This document shows, piece by piece, positions 6,286-14,844 of a DNA stretch of 64,000 bases. The stretch spans positions 1-64,000 of the forward strand of contig WHST01000005.1 in NCBI GenBank assembly GCA_009379955.1. Direction: 5' to 3'. The position numbers and the translations under genes were made by a program. The notes under the pieces were generated by a model that did not search any database, was not told the origin of the DNA, and saw only the letters and a program-made list of their open reading frames with translations. This DNA comes from Streptosporangiales bacterium (GTDB lineage Bacteria > Actinomycetota > Actinomycetes > Streptosporangiales > WHST01). How positions within the stretch are numbered: position 1 is the stretch's first letter; each line of letters begins with the position of its first letter.

Positions 6286-8577
6286 GTGAACGAGCGGCTC
6301 GGGCGCGGCGCATCCATGGACGCGACCGAGGACGAGTGCCCGGTCAGACCGGATATCACCCGACTGCTACCCCAGTATCGGCTGCGCCAGCAGCTGTCCA
6401 GCACCTTGATGAGCGAGGTGTTCCGCGCCGAGGAGACGGAGCGCGGGCTGGACGTCGCGCTCAAGGTGATCGGGCCCGAGCTCATGCGGCGGCGCGCCTT
6501 CGCGTCCCGGTTCAAGCGAGAGACCACGATCGCGGCGGGGTTGCGCCACCCGAACATCGTGGACGTCTACGCGGCCGGCGAGGTCGGTGACGGTGACGAC
6601 GTCCTCGGCTACCTGGCGATGCGGTTCGTCGAGGGAGCGAACCTGGGCCGGGTCATCGCCGATCGTCGGCGACTGGACCTGGAGGAGACGGTCGCCGTCG
6701 CACGCCAGATCGCGAGTGCCCTCGACGCGGCGCACGCCCAGGGCCTCGTGCATCGGGACGTCAAGCCCGCCAACATCCTCGTCGAGGCGGCGACGAACCG
6801 GTACTACCTGTGCGACTTCGGCATCGCGAAGAGCACCGCGGCGAGCACCGTCACCGCCACGGGTGCGGCGATGGGCAGTGCGCTGTACTGGTCGCCCGAG
6901 CAGCAGGTGAACAGTCGTGACGTCGACCGCAGGTCCGACGTCTACTCGCTCGGTTGTGTGCTCTACGACTGCCTTGTCGGGTTGGCACCTCCGGCGTCGC
7001 GTGCCCGCCGGAGTCGCGAGGTCCCCTCCCTCAGCGCACCCGTCGGCAGCGTCCTGCAGAAGGCGATGGCCGTCGACCCGGCCGATCGGTACGCCACGTG
7101 CGGCGAGCTGGCGGACGAACTCGCGGCAGCGGCCGAGAAGACTCGGCGGCGGCGCCGGTTGTCGACCGTGGGCGGCCGGACAGCCCTCGGCCTGGTCGCC
7201 GTCCTCACCCTGCTCCTGTTCCTCGTGGTTCCAGGCCAGGGGCAGGACCAGACGACGGACCTGGCGAGGATCCCCGCCGCACTGCGCGGCGACTGCCGGG
7301 CCGCGACCACGGCGATGACCGGCGCGGCATCCGCACTGTCCTGCCCGGACGACGCGGGCCGCACCGCGGTGACGTCCCTGTTCACGGCCGGCAGCACCGC
7401 CTCCCGTGCCTACCGCCGAGCCGTCGCCGCGTCGGGTGTCGGCAGATCGCAGGGCGACTGCGTACGGGGCACCCAGGGTGAGCACCGCTATCCGGCCACC
7501 GGGCCGCCGGTCGGGCGCGTGCTCTGCTACGTCCGCGACGGCCGGGCCGTCGTCGTCTGGATCGACGACGAAGCCCGCACCGTGAGCCGGGCCGAGGCAT
7601 CCGACGCCACGGCCCTGCGTCGAGCCTGGACCGGATGGACCGGCACCGACCGGGCGTTCCCCAGCGCCGACGAGCGTGCCCTGGTCGACGTCGCGGCCGG
7701 TATCGACTGCGTGCGCGCCGCCACCGCAGACCTGGACGCGTTCCCGGCGGCCACCGCCGCGGTGACCTGCGTCCCGAGAGGGTCGGGCGCGCGGTCGGTC
7801 ACCTACTACAGGTTCGCGTCACGGCCGGTGCTCAGGGACAGCTTCAGTGACCGCGTGCAGGCGGCCGGGGCCGACAGCGGAGCGCGGTGCGCCGAGGGCG
7901 ACGCACCCGGCTTTCTCGGCACCGGGCGACACGACTGGCTCGGCGTCGATCTCGGACAGGTGCTGTGCCGGCCGGAGTCGGACGGCACGCTGCGGATGGA
8001 CTGGTCCATGGAGCCGTTGCTCGTGGCGGGAACGGTGACCGGCGTCGAGCGGACCACGCTCACGGGCTGGTGGTCGCAATGGCACCTCGCACCGCTGAGC
8101 CGCATCGTCGAAGCGGTCAACGAGCAGGCCGCACCGCCGTTCCCCAGCGCGTCCGAGCGAGCGGTCGTCCGCCGCGTCCCGCGCGTCTCCAGGATCAACT
8201 GTGTGCGCCCTTCACCTGAGCAGGTGTGGCGGGACGTGGGCGCCGCGGACGTGACCGGCGTGGCCTGTGGGCCGACCAGCGGCGCCGGGATGGTCGTGTA
8301 CTACCGGTTCCGTGACGTCGCCGCGATGCGAGCCGCCTACAACGACTCCGGGGGCGGTGGCGGCGGCTGCACCGATCCGTCGAACGGCTTCAGCGGGAGC
8401 GGTGCGTACTCCCGCGGTGGCCGCAGCGGCAGGATCCGCTGCGGCGTGATCGAGGGCACCGGCGAGCGATTCCTGGAGTGGACCGACGACCGCCGGGCCA
8501 TCGCCGTGTACGCGCACCGGGGGCGCGGCCCCGTGGCGATGGTCGACTGGTGGATCCACGACGCGGGCCCGACCTGA
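6286..8577 (+). CDS. Membrane serine/threonine protein kinase with a repeated extracellular sensor
   Basis: A 763-residue protein. The kinase domain covers about residues 25-275: invariant Lys in VALKVI, the HRDVKPANIL catalytic loop at ~155, DFGIAK at ~181 and DVYSLGCVLYD. The nucleotide-binding loop is degenerate, with QLSSTLMSEVF in place of a GxGxxG loop. One transmembrane segment (~298-315) leads to an extracellular part of ~440 residues. It has no PASTA domains but carries several related units with paired cysteines, each showing a short Cys motif, a VxYYRF strand and a W-rich end. The start is GTG 6286 with GGAGG upstream. A Gly loop (GGGGGG) lies in the last unit. The ligand is unknown. 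Confidence 0.88.
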   Translation: MNERLGRGASMDATEDECPVRPDITRLLPQYRLRQQLSSTLMSEVFRAEETERGLDVALKVIGPELMRRRAFASRFKRETTIAAGLRHPNIVDVYAAGEVGDGDDVLGYLAMRFVEGANLGRVIADRRRLDLEETVAVARQIASALDAAHAQGLVHRDVKPANILVEAATNRYYLCDFGIAKSTAASTVTATGAAMGSALYWSPEQQVNSRDVDRRSDVYSLGCVLYDCLVGLAPPASRARRSREVPSLSAPVGSVLQKAMAVDPADRYATCGELADELAAAAEKTRRRRRLSTVGGRTALGLVAVLTLLLFLVVPGQGQDQTTDLARIPAALRGDCRAATTAMTGAASALSCPDDAGRTAVTSLFTAGSTASRAYRRAVAASGVGRSQGDCVRGTQGEHRYPATGPPVGRVLCYVRDGRAVVVWIDDEARTVSRAEASDATALRRAWTGWTGTDRAFPSADERALVDVAAGIDCVRAATADLDAFPAATAAVTCVPRGSGARSVTYYRFASRPVLRDSFSDRVQAAGADSGARCAEGDAPGFLGTGRHDWLGVDLGQVLCRPESDGTLRMDWSMEPLLVAGTVTGVERTTLTGWWSQWHLAPLSRIVEAVNEQAAPPFPSASERAVVRRVPRVSRINCVRPSPEQVWRDVGAADVTGVACGPTSGAGMVVYYRFRDVAAMRAAYNDSGGGGGGCTDPSNGFSGSGAYSRGGRSGRIRCGVIEGTGERFLEWTDDRRAIAVYAHRGRGPVAMVDWWIHDAGPT

Positions 8578-8588
8578 CCGGTCCACGG

Positions 8589-9035
8589 TCAACCGCTCAC
8601 CGTGCCGCCGACGCTGGCATTGCCCGTCACGTTGCCGGAGCCGGCGCTGCCGCCCCGAGCGACGACCGCCCCCTCGAAGATCGCGACCAGGTTGACGCGC
8701 CCGTTGCCGGTGAACGCCACGTCGAGACGCCACGAGTGCGGGTCGCCGTCGGCGGGCACGGTGACGGACTTCCGCCAGGGCAGCTCGGCCGCACCCTTCC
8801 TCTCGACCTTGCGGTCCAGCGTGTACGTGACCTTCGTGACCTTCGCGGAGCCGGTCGCCTTCAGCACCAGCGTGCGCGGTTGCCGGTCCGGCACCGTCGA
8901 CCTGGTGACCGGCGTGCTCGATCCGGTCTCACTGCGGGCGGGCCCGGGCTCCGGTGGCTGTCCACACCCGACGAGAGCCAGGAGCAGAACCGCGCACACC
9001 GCCATGCGCCCGCGAAGGGGGAAGGTCATCGCCAT
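8589..9035 (-). CDS. MmpS-like lipoprotein
   Basis: A 148-residue secreted lipoprotein. The lipobox LALVGC ends a short signal peptide that begins with basic RGR. The C-terminal ~95 residues (KVTYTLDRKVERKG, ELPWRKSVTV, VAIFEGAVVARG) match the beta-sandwich of MmpS-type transport accessory proteins. The 3' end faces the 3' end of the kinase gene 12 bp away. The internal ATG at 9035 places the signal peptide correctly; longer starts add a non-signal leader. No MmpL partner is present in the window. Confidence 0.65.
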   Translation of the reverse strand: MAMTFPLRGRMAVCAVLLLALVGCGQPPEPGPARSETGSSTPVTRSTVPDRQPRTLVLKATGSAKVTKVTYTLDRKVERKGAAELPWRKSVTVPADGDPHSWRLDVAFTGNGRVNLVAIFEGAVVARGGSAGSGNVTGNASVGGTVSG

Positions 9036-9092
9036 GTCCGAGACGATAGCGAGCGGCGCCAGGACCGGTCCCCACTCGGTCACCCCTTGCCG

Positions 9093-10340
9093 TCATGTCC
9101 GGTGGCGGCGTAGCTCGCGGCGGGCGAGCGACCGCCGGTGGACCTCGTCGGGCCCGTCGGCGAACCGCAGCGAACGCGCGGTCGCCCACAGCGCGGCGAG
9201 CGGGAAGTCCTGGCTCACTCCCCCGGCGCCGTGCGCCTGAATCGCCTTGTCGAGGATCCACTCCACCGTGAGCGGCGTGGCGATCTTGATCGCCTGGATC
9301 TCGGTATGCGCGCCGCGGTTGCCCACGGTGTCCATCAGCCACGCGGTCTTGAGCACCAGCAGGCGCAGCTGCTCGACCCGTACGCGCGCCTCGGCGATCC
9401 ACTCCTGGACGACGCCCTGCTCGGCGAGCGGCCGGCCGAACGGCTGCCGGTCGAGCGCCCGGCGACAGGTGAGCTCGATCGCGCGCTCGGCCATGCCGAT
9501 CAGCCGCATGCAGTGGTGGATGCGCCCCGGCCCCAGCCGGGACTGCGCGATCGCGAAGCCACCGCCCTCCTCGCCGACGAGGTTGTCGGCGGGCACCCGC
9601 ACGTCGTCGAAGACGATCTCGGCGTGACCGCCGTGGTCGTCGTCGGCGTAGCCGAACACCCGCATGCCGCGCCGGACGGTCACGCCTGGCGTGTCCCGCG
9701 GTACGAGCACCATGCTCTGCTGCCGATGCGTCTCGGCGTCCGGGTCGGTCTTGCCCATGACGATGAGGATCCGGCAGTTCGGGCTCATCGCCCCGGTGAT
9801 GAACCACTTGTGGCCGTTGACGACGTAGTCGTCGCCGTCGCGTTCGATGCGGGTGCGGACGTTGGTCGCGTCGGAGGACGCCACGTCGGGCTCGGTCATC
9901 GCGAACGCGGACCGGATCGCCCCGTCCAGCAGCGGTCGCAGCCACTGCTCGCGCTGACGCTCGGTGCCGAACGCCGCCAGCACCTCCATGTTGCCGGTGT
10001 CCGGCGCCGCACAGTTGAGCGCCGTCGGCGCGAGCTGCGGACTGTGGCCGCTGATCTCGGCCAGCGGCGCGTACTGCAGGTTGGTCAGCCCGGCGCCGTC
10101 TTTACCGGTCAGGCTGTGCTCGCCGGTAAGGCTGTGCTCGCCGGTAAGGAACAGGTTCCACAGGCCACGTCGCCTGGCCTCGGCCTTGAGCTCCTCGACG
10201 ACCGGGACGCTCGTCCACGGTTCGGTGCGCTCCGCGAGCTGCGCCTCGAACACCGGCTCCGCCGGGTAGACGTGCTCGTCCATGAACGCGAGCAGCTCCC
10301 GACGCAGTTCCTCCGTGCGGGCGTCGAATGCGAAGTCCAT
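9093..10340 (-). CDS. Acyl-CoA dehydrogenase (FadE-like)
   Basis: A 415-residue FAD acyl-CoA dehydrogenase covering the full fold. It has SAFAMTEPDVASSDATN (acyl-CoA/FAD site), VNGHKWFITGA, the RLGPGRIHHCMR helix and the QIQAHGAGGVSQDFPLA-type C-terminal region. It catalyses alpha,beta-desaturation of an acyl-CoA. The substrate is not predictable; pairing with a phosphotransferase-like protein is typical of the FadE36/FadE34 class. An 18-bp tandem duplication puts a repeated LTGEHS hexapeptide in the N-terminal domain. It is the last gene of the thiolase-SDR-APH operon, 6 bp after its upstream neighbour. Confidence 0.9.
   Translation of the reverse strand: MDFAFDARTEELRRELLAFMDEHVYPAEPVFEAQLAERTEPWTSVPVVEELKAEARRRGLWNLFLTGEHSLTGEHSLTGKDGAGLTNLQYAPLAEISGHSPQLAPTALNCAAPDTGNMEVLAAFGTERQREQWLRPLLDGAIRSAFAMTEPDVASSDATNVRTRIERDGDDYVVNGHKWFITGAMSPNCRILIVMGKTDPDAETHRQQSMVLVPRDTPGVTVRRGMRVFGYADDDHGGHAEIVFDDVRVPADNLVGEEGGGFAIAQSRLGPGRIHHCMRLIGMAERAIELTCRRALDRQPFGRPLAEQGVVQEWIAEARVRVEQLRLLVLKTAWLMDTVGNRGAHTEIQAIKIATPLTVEWILDKAIQAHGAGGVSQDFPLAALWATARSLRFADGPDEVHRRSLARRELRRHRT
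10105..10150. repeat. 18-bp tandem repeat (about 2.5 copies) inside the acyl-CoA dehydrogenase
   Basis: Units lie at 10105-10122, 10123-10140 and a partial one at 10141-10150, with a single substitution between the first two. In frame they encode repeated LTGEHS. The unit is a multiple of three and expands a surface loop without breaking the gene. Confidence 0.85.
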
Positions 10341-10346
10341 CAGCGA

Positions 10347-11396
10347 TCACCGTCCCTCAGCAGCGTCGAGTCGGGCGTGACCGCCGGCCACCAGCGGGCC
10401 CACGTGCGTACCGATGTGCTCGAACCCCTCGCCCACGGTCTGCCCGTGGCTGAAGCGGAGGTGGATGCCCTCGCAGATCACGGCGAGCTTGAAGTACGCG
10501 AGTGCCACGTACCACTCCAGCCCGGAGACGTCGCGTCCCGACCGTTCGGCGTAGCGGGTCACCATCTCCTCGGTGCCCGGGTATCCCGCGGCATGGCTGG
10601 CGTTCCCGACGGCCGCGGGGTCGGCGTACATGACGAGCAGCGCGAGGTCGCTGAGCGGATCGCCGACGGTGGACATCTCCCAGTCGAGGACGGCGCTGAT
10701 CCGGTCCTCGTCGTCGACGAGGGCGTTGTCGAGCCGGTAGTCCCCGTGCACGATGGCCGCTCGCGGCGAGACCGGCACCGCCGCGCCGAGCCGTTCGTGC
10801 AGCTCGTCGATGCGCGGGACGTCGCGGCTGCGCGACGCGTCGAGCTGCTTCTTCCACCGACGCAGCTGGCGTTCGAGGAAGCCCTCGGGGCGGCCGAAGT
10901 CGGCCAGGCGCACCGATGCGGGGTCGACGGCGTGCAGCTCGACGAGCGTGTCGACCAGCCGGAGGCCGATGGCCCGCGTGCGCTCGGGCCCGATCGCCGC
11001 GAGCTGCTCGCCGTCGTGGTACGGCGTACCCGCGACGTGCTCCATGACGTAGAACGGCGCACCCACGACGTCGGACTCGGTGGACAGGAGGAAGGTGCGC
11101 GGCACCGGCACGCTCGTGTCGTGCAACGCCGTGATGACGCGGTACTCACGGGACATGTCGTGCGCGGTGGGCAGGACGTGGCCGAGCGGTGGCCGCCTGA
11201 CGATCCACCGCGACCGTCCGTCGGTCACCGTGTACGTCAGGTTCGACCGACCGCCCCCGATCACCTCACCGCGCAGCTCACCCGTACCGATCAGGCCGGG
11301 GTGCTCGCGGTCGAGGTAGGCACGCAGCCGGTCCAGGTCGAGCCCCGGCGGGTCGGCATCCCTCCCCGCTGCTCGCTGGTCAGCTCCTTCGCCCAC
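10347..11396 (-). CDS. Phosphotransferase-family (APH-like) protein
   Basis: A 349-residue aminoglycoside-phosphotransferase/kinase-fold protein with IVHGDYRLDNALV (catalytic HxDxxxxN), VLDWEMSTVGDPLSDLA (metal-binding DWE) and an N-terminal GGGRSNLTYTV nucleotide loop. In actinobacteria this subgroup usually sits next to acyl-CoA dehydrogenases, as here, and may phosphorylate an acyl or hydroxyacyl intermediate. It resembles the kinase half of human ACAD10/11. The gap is 6 bp to the dehydrogenase and 15 bp from the SDR. Confidence 0.85.
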   Translation of the reverse strand: MGEGADQRAAGRDADPPGLDLDRLRAYLDREHPGLIGTGELRGEVIGGGRSNLTYTVTDGRSRWIVRRPPLGHVLPTAHDMSREYRVITALHDTSVPVPRTFLLSTESDVVGAPFYVMEHVAGTPYHDGEQLAAIGPERTRAIGLRLVDTLVELHAVDPASVRLADFGRPEGFLERQLRRWKKQLDASRSRDVPRIDELHERLGAAVPVSPRAAIVHGDYRLDNALVDDEDRISAVLDWEMSTVGDPLSDLALLVMYADPAAVGNASHAAGYPGTEEMVTRYAERSGRDVSGLEWYVALAYFKLAVICEGIHLRFSHGQTVGEGFEHIGTHVGPLVAGGHARLDAAEGR

Positions 11397-11411
11397 CGCG
11401 TCCTCCCGTCG

Positions 11412-12179
11412 TCATCCACCGGTGGTCAGGCTGAGTCCGCCGTCCAGGACGAGCGTCTGACCGGTGATCCAGTCCGCCTCGTCGGAGAGCAGGAAGGCGA
11501 CCGCACCCGCGACGTCCGCGGGGACGCCGAGCCGTCTCATCGGGTACGTCGCCGCGACGTCGTCCTCGCGGCCCTCGTAGAGCGGGGTGGCGAAGCGGGT
11601 CTTCACGATCGCCGGGGCGACCGCGTTGACCCGCACGGTCGGCGCGAGCTCCGCGGCCAGCTCGACGGTGAGCCGGATCAGCGCGGCCTTGCTCACTCCG
11701 TACAGGCCGATCCCCGGCGAGGCGTGCATGCTCGTGATCGACGCCATGTTGACCACCGCGCCGCCGTGTTCGCCCATCCAGGCGTGGTGAGCCGCGCGGA
11801 CCCAGCCGATCGGCGCGATCACGTTGACCGCGAAGGTCTTCGCCGCCGCCCCCGGATCGCTGTCGAGCACGGGCCCGTAGACCGGGTTGATGCCCGCGTT
11901 GTTCACCAGCATGTCGACCCGCCCGAACGCCTCGACCGTGCGCGCCACCGCCTCCTGCTGGTGGTCCGCGTCGTCGGCCCGGCCCGGCACGCCGATGACC
12001 GTGCCATTCCCGCCGAGGTCACGCACCGCGGCCGCGAGTGGGTCGGGTTTGCGGGCCGTGACGCATACCCGCGCGCCCCTGGCCAGCAGGGTCTCCGCGA
12101 CCGCCAGCCCGATGCCGCGGCTCGCGCCGGTGACGATCGCCACCCGTCCGTCGAACGGGCGTGCGGTCGGCTCACCCAC
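11412..12179 (-). CDS. SDR family oxidoreductase (FabG-like)
   Basis: A 255-residue classical short-chain dehydrogenase with TGASRGIG, a VNNAGIN-type motif, VNMASI, YGVSKAALI (Tyr/Lys) and a terminal TGQTLVLDGG. It probably oxidises a 3-hydroxyacyl-CoA or related alcohol within the acyl-CoA pathway encoded around it. The GTG start at 12179 directly abuts the thiolase TGA (12182-12180), giving translational coupling. Confidence 0.9.
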   Translation of the reverse strand: MGEPTARPFDGRVAIVTGASRGIGLAVAETLLARGARVCVTARKPDPLAAAVRDLGGNGTVIGVPGRADDADHQQEAVARTVEAFGRVDMLVNNAGINPVYGPVLDSDPGAAAKTFAVNVIAPIGWVRAAHHAWMGEHGGAVVNMASITSMHASPGIGLYGVSKAALIRLTVELAAELAPTVRVNAVAPAIVKTRFATPLYEGREDDVAATYPMRRLGVPADVAGAVAFLLSDEADWITGQTLVLDGGLSLTTGG

Positions 12180-13400
12180 TCAGCTCAGCCTCTCGACGAC
12201 CATGGCCATGCCCTGGCCCCCGCCGACGCACATCGTCTCGAGGCCGATCTGCTTGTCGTGGAACTGCAGCGAGTTGAGCAAGGTGGTCGTGATGCGCGCT
12301 CCGGTCATGCCGAACGGGTGCCCGACGGCGATCGCCCCGCCGTTGACGTTCAGCCGGTCCTGGTCGACACCCAGCTCCCGCGCCGACGGGATGACCTGGG
12401 CGGCGAACGCCTCGTTGATCTCGACCAGGTCGACGTCGCCGATCGCCATCCCGGCACGGGCCAGTGCCTGCCTGGACGCCTCGACCGGCCCCAGGCCCAT
12501 GATCTCCGGCGAGAGCGCGGTGACGCCGGTCGAGACGATCCGCGCCAGCGGCGTGATGCCCAGCGCCCTCGCCCGCTCGTCGCTCATCACCACGACCGCG
12601 GCGGCACCGTCGTTCAACGGGCAGCAGTTGGCCGCCGTCACCGTCCCGTCCGGCCGGAACACCGGCTGCAGCTGCGACGCCTTCTCCAGGGTCGTGCCAC
12701 GCCGCGGGCCGTCGTCCGCCTCCACGACCGTGCCGTCGGGAAGCCGCACCGGGGTGATCTCACGCTTCCAGAAGCCGTTGTCGATCGCCGCCTCGGCGAG
12801 GTGCTGGCTCCGTACGCCGAACTCGTCCTGCATCCGGCGGGTGACCTGCCACGCCTGAGCCACGTTCTCGGCTGTCTGTCCCATGGCGATGTAGACGTCA
12901 GGCAGCTGCCCGGCTGCGCGGGGATCCGTCCAGGTCTCGGCGTCGGCCTGCGCCCGGCGCCCGGTGCGGGCCGACGCGTCGGCGAACGCCGGGTTCGCCG
13001 TGTCGGGCAGCGAGTCGGAGCTGCCCTTGACGAAGCGCGACACGCACTCGACGCCGGCGCTCACGAACGCCTCGCCCTCGCCCGCCCTGATCGCGTGGAA
13101 CGCCATCCGCGTCGTCTGCAGGCTCGACGAGCAGTACCGCGTCACCGTGGCACCAGGCAGGTGGTCGTAGCCGAGCAGGACGGCGACCACGCGCGCCATG
13201 TTGAAGCCCTGCTCACCACCCGGCAGACCGCACCCGAGCAGCAGGTCGTCGACGTCCGCCGGGTCGAGCTCGGGAACCTTGTCGAGAGCCGCGCGCACCA
13301 TCGCGGCCGTGAGGTCGTCGGGTCGCAGCTCGGTGAGCGAGCCCTTTCCCGCGCGGCCGATCGGTGACCGCGCCGTCGCGACGATGACTGCCTCGGGCAT
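12180..13400 (-). CDS. Acetyl-CoA acyltransferase (thiolase)
   Basis: A 406-residue thiolase with the acylation Cys in RYCSSSLQT, the HNE-type loop (VEINEAFAAQ), the GGAIAVGHPFGMTGAR His motif and the catalytic Cys in CVGGGQGMAMV. It cleaves 3-ketoacyl-CoA or runs the reverse condensation. It is the first gene of the four-gene minus-strand operon thiolase-SDR-APH-acyl-CoA dehydrogenase, which together looks like a beta-oxidation-type degradation module. The next gene upstream ends 130 bp away (13530); a promoter is likely there but not recognised. Confidence 0.92.
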   Translation of the reverse strand: MPEAVIVATARSPIGRAGKGSLTELRPDDLTAAMVRAALDKVPELDPADVDDLLLGCGLPGGEQGFNMARVVAVLLGYDHLPGATVTRYCSSSLQTTRMAFHAIRAGEGEAFVSAGVECVSRFVKGSSDSLPDTANPAFADASARTGRRAQADAETWTDPRAAGQLPDVYIAMGQTAENVAQAWQVTRRMQDEFGVRSQHLAEAAIDNGFWKREITPVRLPDGTVVEADDGPRRGTTLEKASQLQPVFRPDGTVTAANCCPLNDGAAAVVVMSDERARALGITPLARIVSTGVTALSPEIMGLGPVEASRQALARAGMAIGDVDLVEINEAFAAQVIPSARELGVDQDRLNVNGGAIAVGHPFGMTGARITTTLLNSLQFHDKQIGLETMCVGGGQGMAMVVERLS

Positions 13401-13529
13401 GCCAGCTACCTCCCTGCGTCAGCGAATCCGTTCCCGCACCAGCGGGCATCGGGTCGCCGCCGTACTCGGCGGTAGCTCACTCTGACAAGGTCTCGGGCGC
13501 GATGGCAACTCTCGCCGCGCCCGCGGACC

Positions 13530-14729
13530 CTATGGCCACAGATCCTTCGTCGCGAGGGCGGCGCCCTCGCTGAGCGACCGGAGCTTGGCCCAGGCGACTT
13601 CCGGGTGACTCCTGGCCCGGAAGCCGCAGTCACTGCCGGCGATCACGTTCTCGCGACCCACGACGCCCGCGAACCTGACGATCCTGTCGGCGACTCCTCG
13701 CGGATGCTCGATCACGTTGGTCGCGTGTGAGACGACACCGGGCATGAGGATCTTGCCTGCCGGCAGCTTCGACTTCTCGAACACCCGCCACTCGTGGTCG
13801 TGACGCACGTTCGCTGCCTCTACGGAGTAGGTCTGCGCCTTCACCTGGTAGACGAGGTGGATGACGTCCTCGAGCTCGATGTCGCTGGCGTGCGGCGAGT
13901 TCCAGCTCCCCCAGCAGATGTGGTGGCGCACCTGTTCCTCCGGCACGCCCTCGAGCGCGCGGTTGGTGGCGGCGACGACCAGCTCACCGAGCTCCCTGGT
14001 CTGTTGACGGTCCAGCTCGAGCATGTCGTGGATCGAGGGCAGCATCGGATCGTCGATCTGCACGTTGAGTCCGGCAGCCGCGATGGCCCGGCACTCCTCC
14101 CCGATGGCGTCGGCCAGTGCGAAGAAGTACGCCTCTCGGTCACCGTAGTGCTCGTCCACGTGCAGCAGTCCGAAGGTACCGGGGGCGGCCACGCCGATGA
14201 ACCCGTCGCTCGGCTCCGCGCCCACCGCCGCCAGTCCGGCCTTGAGGTTGGCGATATCCCTGGCGAGGCTCTCCTTGCCCTTGTACGTGACGGGGCCGAT
14301 GCACGCCTGGATCTTCAGCGGCGCTTCGGGGTCGGGGAAGAAGGACTCGCTGTGCCGGCGCCAGATCGACACGCCGTCGAGCTCGGCCGCGTCACGGTAG
14401 AAGGTCGGGAAGTTCGCGATGTCCGTCGCACCGCCGAGGCCGCCGGACAGCGACGGCGGCTGCACGGACGCGTCCCCGAACCCGGCGAGTCGATCCGCCA
14501 CGTAGTACAGCCAGTTGGACTTGCTGTACTCGCCGTCGTTGACGACGTCGACGCCCAGCTCGCGCTGCTTCCCCACGACGGACTCGACCTCGCTCGACAG
14601 GAGCGCGTCCCACTGCGTGTTGTCGTCGCCCGACGGACCGAAGTGTCGCGTCGCCGCGGCCTCGAAGTCCTCCGAGCGGTGCAACGAACCCGTGTGGCTC
14701 GTCAGGATCCGGTCCGTACTCCGCTTCAT
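13530..14729 (-). CDS. Cobalamin-independent methionine synthase-like (MetE C-terminal/UROD fold) protein
   Basis: A 399-residue TIM-barrel protein of the MetE catalytic-domain family. The N-terminus TSHTGSLHRSEDF and the C-terminal zinc region SDCGFRARSHPEVAWAKL match the stand-alone MetE-like group. Such proteins use a zinc thiolate for methyl or alkyl transfer; most act on non-methionine substrates and are hard to assign. VVNDGEYSKSNW and IQIDDP-type (NVQIDDPML) segments are also typical. It lies downstream of the AraC regulator on the same strand, which may control it. Confidence 0.75.
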   Translation of the reverse strand: MKRSTDRILTSHTGSLHRSEDFEAAATRHFGPSGDDNTQWDALLSSEVESVVGKQRELGVDVVNDGEYSKSNWLYYVADRLAGFGDASVQPPSLSGGLGGATDIANFPTFYRDAAELDGVSIWRRHSESFFPDPEAPLKIQACIGPVTYKGKESLARDIANLKAGLAAVGAEPSDGFIGVAAPGTFGLLHVDEHYGDREAYFFALADAIGEECRAIAAAGLNVQIDDPMLPSIHDMLELDRQQTRELGELVVAATNRALEGVPEEQVRHHICWGSWNSPHASDIELEDVIHLVYQVKAQTYSVEAANVRHDHEWRVFEKSKLPAGKILMPGVVSHATNVIEHPRGVADRIVRFAGVVGRENVIAGSDCGFRARSHPEVAWAKLRSLSEGAALATKDLWP

Positions 14730-14844
14730 CGCAGGTCTCCTCCGCGTGCCATCGTCGCAGTACGGTGCACGCTAGAAGCGTCGGCGGAGGAGCGGTATCC
14801 GTTCCCGCAGGGTTCTGGCCGGAATCCGAAGGTCGCCCGAGGCG

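Noticed and set aside
9138-13367. A 1409-codon open frame on the + strand
   Set aside because: It is antisense to four well-supported minus-strand genes. High GC keeps the opposite frames open, and the translation has no domain.
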